Shown piece after piece: positions 50,309 to 58,191 of a stretch of 64,000 nucleotides of DNA. This DNA is from Hyphomonadaceae bacterium (GTDB lineage Bacteria; Pseudomonadota; Alphaproteobacteria; Caulobacterales; Aquidulcibacteraceae). The notes beneath the pieces were generated by a model. That model made no database searches. It was not told where the DNA came from and worked only from the letters and a program-made list of their open reading frames with translations. The position numbers and the translations under genes are program-made. Within the stretch, counting starts at the first letter, position 1. Every line of letters starts with the position of its first letter. Location of the stretch: NCBI GenBank assembly GCA_019753105.1, contig JAIELJ010000003.1, positions 1 through 64,000 on the forward strand, written 5' to 3'.

Positions 50309-53292
50309 CGCTGCCTCACTTCGACCATGACAACGCGTCCCACCGGCGAGGCGTTCAACGTATCGAAACCCATGCCAATCGGATTGTTGGCGAATGGAGG
50401 ATCCTCGTCAGTGAGATTGCGAACGTCGAGCGTAATCTCTGTCCCTGCGCCGTCATCGCCGACCTGGAAGTGGCGTGAGAGGCGCGCGTCGAACGTCGAC
50501 CACGATGAGATGTCACGGGCCGGCGTGCTGAACGTGTCGCGGTAGTCGTCCGTGTATTGCATCGAGAGCGCGCCGCGCCACGCGCCGGTGTCGAGCGCGA
50601 CGCCCGCACGGGCGCGCCAGTCCACCGGGTTGAGCATGGTATCGAGCACGTCGGCGCTCGCGAGCGACGGATTGTTCTGTCGCGAGAACTGCAACAGGCC
50701 GCTTGCGGTGGCGAACAGTGAGAGTTCGCCGAAGCGTGTGTCGAAGGCATAGGACGCGTTGAGGTCGACGCCGCGCACGCGCAGCGAGGCCAGGTTGGTC
50801 AGCCGCTCGTCCCAGATGACTTCAATCCCATCCGGCGGAATAACGCCGGATACATCGTCAGTCAGTCCTAAATAGAAGGCGATCTGATCCGGCGTTGGGT
50901 TGCGAATGAAATAGCCTTCGTATTGTTCGGGGTTCTGGAAGGCGTCGAGAATAAAGCCGGGGATTGCGATCCGGTTCGAGAAGGTGATGTCGAAATACGT
51001 GGCCGAGAGCCGGAATCCGTTGAGCCAACCCGGCGCAAGTTCAAAGCCCGCGGTCCAGGTCTCGGCTTCCTCTGGCTCAAGCTCACGATTGGCCCCGAGA
51101 ATTTGCAGTAGTCCGGTGGATCCGTTGGTGGCGTCAGGATCTAGAAAAGCCGGAAGCGAACCGATCGTGGCGCCGGTCCCTCCCAGCATCTGGGCAAACT
51201 GCGGCGCCTTGAAGGACTCACCCCAAGTCGCTCGCAGAGTGAGATCAGTGAACGGCGTCCATTGCAGGCCGATCTTCGGCGTAGTTGCGTCGCCGAAGTC
51301 AGAAGAGTCTTCGCGGCGCACCGAGAGCGACAAGGATACGGTGTCGAACACGGGCAAGAACGCCTCGGCATAAATCGCATCGGTGGTGCGCTCGCCCGGC
51401 TCTTGCGTGAATGGATTGGTGATAAGGCCCGAACCAGAGGTCTCGGTTCGGTCGATGCTGAAGGTCTCGTCGCGCCGTTCGATCCCCAATGCGACACGCG
51501 CGCGACCGCCGGGTAGATCGAACACACCGCCATCAGCGCGCAGCGCGTAACCCGTCAGCTCTGAATCGGTCTCAATATGCTGGCGCATTGTAAGTGCGGC
51601 CAGCGCCGCGGCGGGCGTATCACCGCCGTCGCCAAACGGATTGAACGCAATTGAAGGATCCGAACTGGCAAGCGCCGCGCCGATCGCCCCGGAATCGGCG
51701 ATGTTGGTGTTATCCACCTCGTCGGCGTGAAAGCCGTAAGAGATGCTCGCCTCGACGCGCCAATCCGAGCGCAGCGCGAATTCCAGACCTGCCGCCGTCG
51801 CGATGGTGTCGGACTGTGTATCCGTCATCAGCGGACCGAGATCGTCGCCGAAGAAATAAGCGAGGTAGATGTCGCCATCTCCGGCAAACAAGCCGTTCTG
51901 TTGGCGATAGTAGTTCGTCTCCGGAACGGCGACGACACCGCCGAGCTGCGCCTTCTCGGCGTGAGCCTCACGTTGCGACGCCAACACATCGACGAAGAGG
52001 CGGACGTTCGCGTTGAAATCGTGGCTGAGCGATCCAAACAGCGAGTGGCTCTGCTGCTCCGGCAACAAGAACGAGCCCTCATTGCCGTTTTGCAGATTGA
52101 CCACGCCGTTGAGCAGATCGCCTTCGCTAAGCGTAAGACCGTCCTGACCGTCTGGGATTGCGAGTGTGACGGGCGCGCCGCCCACCAGAATGATGTTCCC
52201 TGGTGAAGCCGTGAAGCGGGAAAAGTTCGTGCCGCCGAACGGCGTGAGATCTGTGTTTGCCGCGTAATCGCGGTCGGACGCAGCGAGCGCATCGCGCTGG
52301 CGATACTCATAGCCGGCGATCAACGAGCCGCCGGACCAGTCCGTACCCAGTACATGAGAAAATCCAATCTCATTCATGCCGTCGGCGACGCTGAACCGGG
52401 CGCTTGTTTCAGGATGGTCCAGCGTGCGCCGAAGCAGGACGTTCACCACGCCGCCCACTGCGTCGCTGCCATACGTGGCCGATGCGCCGTCAGCGAGCAC
52501 TTCGACGCGCTCGATCGCGGCCAGAGGGATGGCGGAGATATCAACGAAGTTGCCAAGGCCCGCCGGCGCGAGGCGGCGCCCGTTGAGCAGGGTAAGTGTT
52601 GCGTCGGAGCCCAAACCGCGAAGGTCGACCGTCGAGCCCAATGCGATGTTGTTGCCGGGCGCCGTTGAGTTGAGCTGAGTGAGTTCGCCTTGGCTGCCTG
52701 GAAAGACCTGCGGAAGTGTTTGCAGTAGGTCTTGGACGGTCGTGCGGCCGCTCTCTTCTATATCGCCGCGATCAAGCGTGAGGAGATTGGCGCCGGCGGG
52801 CACGGCGCCGCGGATGCGCGTGCCGGTGATTACGATCTCTTCGTCCGGCGGGGCGGCGGCCTCTGACGCATCTGCGGTTGCTTGATTGGAATCAACGGCG
52901 CCGTTCGCGGCGCTCTCCCGCTGGGGGCGGGAGGATTGCTCCTGCGCCAGCACGAGATTGCCGCCATTGATGCGGCCACTATAGCCAGAGCGCGCCAACA
53001 GCCGCGTCAGCGCCTCTTCGGGCGTGAACGAACCGCGCAGCGCCGGGGAGGAGAGGCCGCGCAGGTCGTCTGAGAAATAGAGCGCGTTGACGCGAGCCTG
53101 GCGCGCGAACTCGCTCAAGGCGCTGCTCAAGGGCTGAGCGGCGATATCGAACTCGACGCGCTCGTCGGCGCTGACGCGCTGTAATTCTTGCGCGAGCGCG
53201 GGTTCTGCGCTGATTGCGCTCATCGCGCCGATCATCAACGCGGCGGCCAGCTTTCGCTGGCGCTCTTCGCGCTTCGTGGTCTTGCCCTTCAT
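50302..53292 (-). CDS. TonB-dependent receptor with STN signalling domain
   Basis: 996 residues: signal peptide (residues ~1-34), then an STN domain (VEFDIAAQPLSSALSEFARQ ... LRGSFTPEEALTRLLARSGY, ~46-105), a TonB-box/plug start (EEIVITGTRIRG, ~150), and the 22-strand barrel ending VVMVEVRQRW. An STN domain signals ligand binding to a FecR-type anti-sigma regulator. It forms an operon with the isopeptidase and likely imports or senses the lasso peptides. Confidence 0.92.
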   Translation of the reverse strand: MKGKTTKREERQRKLAAALMIGAMSAISAEPALAQELQRVSADERVEFDIAAQPLSSALSEFARQARVNALYFSDDLRGLSSPALRGSFTPEEALTRLLARSGYSGRINGGNLVLAQEQSSRPQRESAANGAVDSNQATADASEAAAPPDEEIVITGTRIRGAVPAGANLLTLDRGDIEESGRTTVQDLLQTLPQVFPGSQGELTQLNSTAPGNNIALGSTVDLRGLGSDATLTLLNGRRLAPAGLGNFVDISAIPLAAIERVEVLADGASATYGSDAVGGVVNVLLRRTLDHPETSARFSVADGMNEIGFSHVLGTDWSGGSLIAGYEYRQRDALAASDRDYAANTDLTPFGGTNFSRFTASPGNIILVGGAPVTLAIPDGQDGLTLSEGDLLNGVVNLQNGNEGSFLLPEQQSHSLFGSLSHDFNANVRLFVDVLASQREAHAEKAQLGGVVAVPETNYYRQQNGLFAGDGDIYLAYFFGDDLGPLMTDTQSDTIATAAGLEFALRSDWRVEASISYGFHADEVDNTNIADSGAIGAALASSDPSIAFNPFGDGGDTPAAALAALTMRQHIETDSELTGYALRADGGVFDLPGGRARVALGIERRDETFSIDRTETSGSGLITNPFTQEPGERTTDAIYAEAFLPVFDTVSLSLSVRREDSSDFGDATTPKIGLQWTPFTDLTLRATWGESFKAPQFAQMLGGTGATIGSLPAFLDPDATNGSTGLLQILGANRELEPEEAETWTAGFELAPGWLNGFRLSATYFDITFSNRIAIPGFILDAFQNPEQYEGYFIRNPTPDQIAFYLGLTDDVSGVIPPDGIEVIWDERLTNLASLRVRGVDLNASYAFDTRFGELSLFATASGLLQFSRQNNPSLASADVLDTMLNPVDWRARAGVALDTGAWRGALSMQYTDDYRDTFSTPARDISSWSTFDARLSRHFQVGDDGAGTEITLDVRNLTDEDPPFANNPIGMGFDTLNASPVGRVVMVEVRQRW

Positions 53293-53453
53293 TGTCTTCC
53301 CCCTTGCCGCTCTTTTGACGAGCGTTGTCAGGGTGGAGACACTTCAGTTGGCCAAGTGCGTCACGAGTCGGCGAAAAAGTAATCTGACCCGCGGCTAGTT
53401 GGAGCACGAACGGCTAACCCGCCGTTCGCCGCCGTGTTGTCGAAGCAGCCGGA

Positions 53454-54011
53454 CTAAGTGTTCGCGCGCTGTCTGATAAAACGCAAAACGAGACTGACGC
53501 CGAATGCGACGACGAGGCCCGCGCCAATGAAGGGTAGGGCGTGTTGGAATTGTGCGCCGACGAGGTCGCCGAGTGTTGCAAAGAGCGCAAAGGTCGCTCC
53601 CAGGTATAGAGCGCCCGTCAGCGTGATGAGTAACAAAAACCGGTGGAACGGCGCGCGAAAGACGCCGCAGGCGAGATAGAGCGGTATCCGTGTTCCGGGA
53701 ATGAAGCGCGCGCTGAGGAGCGCCATGGCGAGGCGCCCCAACACCGCCTCCCGCAGCGCGGCGACCTTCGGCGTGCGCGCCCAACGCGCCGCGGGCGGCC
53801 ATGCTTGGGCGTAATAGCCGGCCCAATACTTCCAGGCGTCGCTCAGAACGAGGCCCAGCAACGAGACGAAGAAAATTCCCGCAGCGTCAGCTGGATGTAT
53901 CGAAGCGGCTGAGGCCGAACCCACCACCGCTGCATCCTCTTGCAGGAATGGCGCAATGAACAGCGCGAGGTAGATCGCCGAGATTTCGGGCATGAAAAAC
54001 TCGCCGCTCAT
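53454..54011 (-). CDS. DedA-family membrane protein
   Basis: About 185 residues from MSGEFFMPEISAIYL, the ATG overlapping the CE15 stop (ATGA). The DedA/SNARE-associated pattern is visible: an acidic/hydrophobic lead, FVSLLGLVLSDAWKYWAGYY, and RFIPGTRIPLYLACGVFRAPFHRF, followed by two membrane segments. DedA proteins take part in lipid flipping and envelope homeostasis. Coupled to the esterase upstream. Confidence 0.85.
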   Translation of the reverse strand: MSGEFFMPEISAIYLALFIAPFLQEDAAVVGSASAASIHPADAAGIFFVSLLGLVLSDAWKYWAGYYAQAWPPAARWARTPKVAALREAVLGRLAMALLSARFIPGTRIPLYLACGVFRAPFHRFLLLITLTGALYLGATFALFATLGDLVGAQFQHALPFIGAGLVVAFGVSLVLRFIRQRANT

Positions 54012-55345
54012 GGGCGCGCTTGCGCATATCGCGTCCCATTGCGGTGAGCGTCGAGGAAGGCGATGGCCGCGGTCCAATCGAGATCGCGGATGCCGTGGCG
54101 GCCTGGGCGCATGAAGAAGGCGATGTCGGCGGAATAGTCTGGCGTTTCGATCGATGATTGCGTCAGGCCATGACCGCCGAACAATCGATAGACGTCATTG
54201 GTAGCGGCCGCGCCTTCGTATGACCCGACGGGATCCGACCAACGATCAAGACTGGCGCCGCCCAACAAAATCGCGCGTGGTGCGATCAGTGCGAGCAGCG
54301 CCTCCTGATCCAGGTTTGGCGCGTTTTCGCGCGCCGATTGCGCAACAATTGGAAACCAGTGTGGGAAACGCCGGCTGAGCTCGTTGAGCGACTCGCCGAC
54401 GTTGCGCGCGCTGGGCGCCGCGCCGAGGCGGCCCGACTGATTGGCGATGACAGCCGTGATCCGCTCATCGAGCGCGGCGGCAAGCAGTGCGGCCTTGCCA
54501 AATCTAGAATGGCCGAAGACCGCTACGTGGGAGTGATCAAACCTTGCGTCGGCGGCGACGATGTCGACTGCACGGGAGATCGACCAGGCCCATGCCCCTA
54601 CCGCGCCCATTGTGGGTCCGCGGTCCTGACCGGGAAGGCGGGCTATCGCTTCAGCCGCCAGCATGGGTTCGTCGGGCACGATTTCGCCGGGATAGAAGGT
54701 GACCACGGCGTAGCCGGCGCGCAGCAAGCGCTCGAACGGTGGGCGGATGATGTTTTGGCCATGAATGAAACGCGTGATCGTCCTATTGGCGAGCGTGCGG
54801 CAACGGCTGGGCAACCAGGCGCCGTGATCGAGCGCGCTATCGCTAAAGCCAAGAGCCGCCTCGTTGCCGCAGAAGTTCGGGGCGATGATCACGGGCGCAT
54901 TCGTCGCCGTGTTGGATTGAGGCAAAAAGATCACTGCTCGAAACAAGACTGGCGCACCGGCGCCATCCAATCGCACAGTCACCTCTTCGATGCTGCGCGC
55001 ATCGGGATAGGCGCCGGTCGCGATTTGACGCCGTGTCGTGACGCGCGCGCCATCGTCCGCCGGCAACCAGCCATAGATGCGATTCTGAAATGCGGCGCGC
55101 AGCAGGGGCGCGCGTCGCGCGTTCCATTCGGCGGCGTTTGTAACCGCCGGATCGTCATCCAACCGCGAAAGCAAGGAAGGGATTTGAATAGGCTGTCTAT
55201 CTTGGGTGTCGACGTGGAGGCCTGCCTGCACGCAGCCGGCGGCAGCCAAGGCGAGCGCGGCGAGGCCAAGAGCTGCGCTTCTCCACTGCGTCTTTCGGTT
55301 GGCCGGAGCTGGGGAAGGCGCAAACGTTGCGCGTGTCTGCGGCAT
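54008..55345 (-). CDS. CE15-like glucuronoyl methylesterase-family lipoprotein
   Basis: 445 residues with a lipobox (ALAAAGC). The alpha/beta-hydrolase nucleophile elbow is VAVFGHSRFGKAALLAAALD, followed by ITAVIANQSGRLGAAPSARNVGES; a later LFGGHGLTQ could hold the His. This is the GCSRxGK-type pattern of glucuronoyl esterases, which cut ester links between lignin and glucuronoxylan. Substrate is inferred. Its stop overlaps the DedA start. Confidence 0.82.
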   Translation of the reverse strand: MPQTRATFAPSPAPANRKTQWRSAALGLAALALAAAGCVQAGLHVDTQDRQPIQIPSLLSRLDDDPAVTNAAEWNARRAPLLRAAFQNRIYGWLPADDGARVTTRRQIATGAYPDARSIEEVTVRLDGAGAPVLFRAVIFLPQSNTATNAPVIIAPNFCGNEAALGFSDSALDHGAWLPSRCRTLANRTITRFIHGQNIIRPPFERLLRAGYAVVTFYPGEIVPDEPMLAAEAIARLPGQDRGPTMGAVGAWAWSISRAVDIVAADARFDHSHVAVFGHSRFGKAALLAAALDERITAVIANQSGRLGAAPSARNVGESLNELSRRFPHWFPIVAQSARENAPNLDQEALLALIAPRAILLGGASLDRWSDPVGSYEGAAATNDVYRLFGGHGLTQSSIETPDYSADIAFFMRPGRHGIRDLDWTAAIAFLDAHRNGTRYAQARP

Positions 55346-55420
55346 TCCTCCCCCAAGAGCTTTACGTCTAACAGACGATACGGGGGACCGACGGTCGGAG
55401 TTTCGGCTAACGCGGAATTA

Positions 55421-55681
55421 TTAGACTCGGATGTCCACCAGCCCGCCGACCGCGCTCACTTCTTGGCCGACGTTCTTGTGATCGACCTGGTCGAGGCGGA
55501 CGCCGAACGCGAGAGCGTCGCGGCGGCGGGTCGGGTCGCTCGCGGCATTCACATTGTAAGGCCCGCTTTGCGGGTGAGCGGGATCGATGTGCTTTTTGGC
55601 GTAAGCGACATCGGTGCAGTTGTTGCAGCTATAGCCGTTCACCTGAACCGGCGTGCGGTAGTTGTTGGACAATGGCGACAT
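55421..55681 (-). CDS. Small hypothetical protein
   Basis: 86 residues starting MSPLSNNYRTPVQVNGYSCN, with AAAGGAACG upstream. A CNNC motif and a DPxHPQSGPYNVNA segment are visible; there is no signal peptide. It starts 12 bp from the NRDE gene's stop. No family recognised. Confidence 0.55.
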   Translation of the reverse strand: MSPLSNNYRTPVQVNGYSCNNCTDVAYAKKHIDPAHPQSGPYNVNAASDPTRRRDALAFGVRLDQVDHKNVGQEVSAVGGLVDIRV

Positions 55682-55692
55682 CGGGCGTTCCT

Positions 55693-56445
55693 TTAGAGCG
55701 TAGCCGCCGTCGCCGCTGAGGGCGCGTGGCGCGATTGCGGGAGCGATACGAGGACGTCAGGCTCAGCCAAACTTCGCGCCACCGCACTTTCGCGGAGCCA
55801 ATATGACATCGCCACCGCGTTGGCCGTCACGCTCACGCGGGTGATGCTCTTGGTGTGAGAGAGAGGCCGCTGCATCATTGGCGTCCACATCTCGGATCCA
55901 CTTTCGCTGTAGCAATGGAAGGCGGCGATTTTGTCGGCAATTGATTGGGGCCCAGCGAGAATTGCAGAGAAGAGATTTCTGCGCTTGGCGCGCACTTCAT
56001 CTTCCTGCCATGACGATGAGGTGAGCATTTCGAGCGGCTGAAGATCGAGGATTTGCCGCGTCATCTGCGCACCGTTCCAATCCATATGTACGCTGTGGTC
56101 GCGATCAAGCAGGAGGCAAGTGAACGGAGAATACTCGCCTGGCGCTGGAGAGAAGGCCAAAGCAGCGTCGCGCGCTGTGGCCGCATCCATCGCCCGCAGC
56201 ACGATCTCGCCGCGGCTGGAGCGCCCTTGCGGCGCCGGATCGTACCGATTGAGCAGGCATGAGATGAGCCCGTATTCGTTTCCGGCGATCCAAGAACCGC
56301 CGGCTTGCTCGTCGCGTGGCGCGATCACGGCGTGGGGCGTACCGGCTCGCATTTCGGGCGGAGATTCTCGCCGCGCCTGTGCGTCGTCGCGATTCATCGT
56401 GACGGTGAGATGATGCTCTTCGCGCCAAATCGTCAGTGTGCACAT
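55693..56445 (-). CDS. NRDE/TANGO2-family protein
   Basis: 250 residues from MCTLTIWREEHHLTVTMNRDD, matching the conserved MCTL...NRDE start, in which Cys2 may be exposed as an N-terminal nucleophile. GGSWIAGNEYGLISCLLNRY is the second conserved block. Family members are linked to Golgi/mitochondrial or heme-related processes in eukaryotes; the bacterial role is unclear. Confidence 0.85.
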   Translation of the reverse strand: MCTLTIWREEHHLTVTMNRDDAQARRESPPEMRAGTPHAVIAPRDEQAGGSWIAGNEYGLISCLLNRYDPAPQGRSSRGEIVLRAMDAATARDAALAFSPAPGEYSPFTCLLLDRDHSVHMDWNGAQMTRQILDLQPLEMLTSSSWQEDEVRAKRRNLFSAILAGPQSIADKIAAFHCYSESGSEMWTPMMQRPLSHTKSITRVSVTANAVAMSYWLRESAVARSLAEPDVLVSLPQSRHAPSAATAATL

Positions 56446-56477
56446 GCGCTGAACTTTGCCTTGCTTCGGGACTGGAT

Positions 56478-57149
56478 TTAGCGGCGCGCCGCGCCGACGA
56501 GACACTCAACTTGTTGAAACGTCCAACCGCGCTGCAGCGACAACAAGATCCCATCGACCACAACATGCGGCGTTCCGATAAACCCTAACCTCCGCGCCAA
56601 TCGCAAATTGCCGTCGGCTCGCGCGATGACGTCCGCCGTCTCCGAGCGCCGCTGGGCAGAGGGAAGATCCAGTCCGGAACGTTGCGCTGCGAGACGGATG
56701 GAGCTGTCTTCAACGCGTCCCGAGATCCCCATCAGGGCGTCATGGAACGCGAGCTGTTTGCCCTGAGCGCCGGCGGCGATGGCGATCCGCGATGCGTTGA
56801 GCGTCCTGTTGCCGGTCGCGCGCGACACCATGGTCCGCCCATAGATGGGATACTCAACGACCGAGATGCGGACATCGGAATTTTCGCGCGCAAACGCGAC
56901 CCACCGCGGATGGAGCGCGCGGCAAGCGGGGCAGGAATAGTCGGCAAACTCGATGATGCGAATGGGACCCGCGCCACGGTCGGCATACGCTGCGTCGCGT
57001 TCGAACGTCGCCAAGATGGGGGCGGCCGCATGTGAAGCCGCGAGCGTCTGTTGTGTCACCCCGCAAGCGCGCGCCGCCTGATCTGGAATCGACGCGCTCG
57101 CCGTCGCCGCGAACGTTGAAAAGATCGCGACCAGCAGAGTTCTGAACAT
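56478..57149 (-). CDS. DsbA-family periplasmic thiol oxidoreductase
   Basis: 223 residues from MFRTLLVAIFSTFAATASAS (signal peptide). The redox motif CPAC is at residues 73-76 in IEFADYSCPACRALHPRW, and the cis-Pro loop is GFIGTPHVVVDG. It is of the DsbA/Com1-like type (disulfide oxidase or isomerase) and probably acts on envelope proteins, for example the disulfide-rich small exported proteins seen in this window. Confidence 0.88.
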   Translation of the reverse strand: MFRTLLVAIFSTFAATASASIPDQAARACGVTQQTLAASHAAAPILATFERDAAYADRGAGPIRIIEFADYSCPACRALHPRWVAFARENSDVRISVVEYPIYGRTMVSRATGNRTLNASRIAIAAGAQGKQLAFHDALMGISGRVEDSSIRLAAQRSGLDLPSAQRRSETADVIARADGNLRLARRLGFIGTPHVVVDGILLSLQRGWTFQQVECLVGAARR

Positions 57150-57265
57150 GCATGCCCCCATATCTCTGTTTACGCGTGGGGATGGTTGCAGGTTACTCGG
57201 TGTTGCGCGGCCGTTCACATACTCACATCGCGTTGCCCTGTGGTCGCGCCGGGAGGCGCAAGGGC

Positions 57266-57949
57266 CTACTTGAGATAGCCGCCGACATATTGGGCGGCTT
57301 CATCATCCGAGACGATCTCCAGCGCATCGGTGGGCAAGACGCGCGCCTGGATGCTTTCGATCTGGTTGGGCGCGGCGGTCAGCCAACGCTTGCAGTCGAG
57401 TTCGCTCGTCAACACGACCGGCATCGCTTTGGCGTGAATGGGGCGCACGAGATCGTTGGCGTCGGTGGTGAGGAAGCTGAACAGCTGATGCGTGCCGACG
57501 TTGGGTTCTTTCTTCGAGCCGTAATCGCCGTACCATTCCCCGCAAATGCCGGCGAAGAACGCCATGGTGCGGTCCGGCGGCGCAAACCAGCGGATCACTT
57601 TCTGGCCCTTGGGCGACGCGTCCTCGTATTCGCTGAACGCGGTGAAGGGCACGAGACAGCGATGCTGGGTCTTGAGGAGTGCGCGCCAATGCGGGCTCTT
57701 CACATTGCGGATGTTGGTCACCGGCGCCGAACCGAATTGCGGAGGACCAGGCAAGCCCCAGCGCATCTTGGTCCATTCGAGTTTGCCGTTTTCGCCGAGC
57801 TTCAAGGCAGGGCCGAAGCTCTTGGGAAAGACTTCTAGAACAGCGTTGCCGAGCAAGGGCGTGATGCGCGTCTCGCTCCATTCCTCGAAGCCGTAGAATT
57901 CCTTCTCTAAGCCGGCTTTGCGGATGTCGGAGGCATAGCGGTTGCACAT
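57266..57949 (-). CDS. SOS-response-associated peptidase (SRAP/HMCES, YedK family)
   Basis: 227 residues starting MCNRYASDIRKAGLEKEF: Cys2 is the residue that forms a covalent adduct with abasic sites once Met1 is removed. The active-site His is in RPIHAKAMPVVL, and KVIRWFAPPDRTMAFFAG is a second conserved block. The protein shields abasic sites in single-stranded DNA. Confidence 0.93.
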   Translation of the reverse strand: MCNRYASDIRKAGLEKEFYGFEEWSETRITPLLGNAVLEVFPKSFGPALKLGENGKLEWTKMRWGLPGPPQFGSAPVTNIRNVKSPHWRALLKTQHRCLVPFTAFSEYEDASPKGQKVIRWFAPPDRTMAFFAGICGEWYGDYGSKKEPNVGTHQLFSFLTTDANDLVRPIHAKAMPVVLTSELDCKRWLTAAPNQIESIQARVLPTDALEIVSDDEAAQYVGGYLK

Positions 57950-57971
57950 AATGGCAAATGTAGAGGCTTGG

Positions 57972-58068
57972 GCGTCGCCGCGCTACGCGCGGCCGGGCTC
58001 TCGTGAACCGAGCCGCACGAGGTGAGGGACGCGCGCGTCTCGGCCCTTCGGGCTTCGATCCCTAACGC
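57972..58068. repeat. Dispersed intergenic repeat, copy 2
   Basis: The most complete copy: a GCGTCGCCGCGCTACGCGCG lead, CTCTCGTGAACCGAGCCGC, a short gap, then CTCGGCCCTTCGGGCTTCGAT and CCCTAACGC. CCGAG of the middle block can pair with CTCGG of the last. Confidence 0.75.
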
Positions 58069-58191
58069 GGCTGCGGGAGATGGCGGCAGCGGCTGGAAGA
58101 CGATCCTGAGTCGCGGATTGCGGAGCTTCGGTGGGCCGCATAGGACAGAGTACGCTTTCGGTTCGGGGCTAGGTTCGCAAGGAGGCCTCGA

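Noticed and set aside
54338-55696. A 452-codon plus-strand frame opposite the CE15-like gene
   Set aside because: Antisense to a gene with a clear lipobox and catalytic motif; composition is Arg/Gly-rich as in other shadows.
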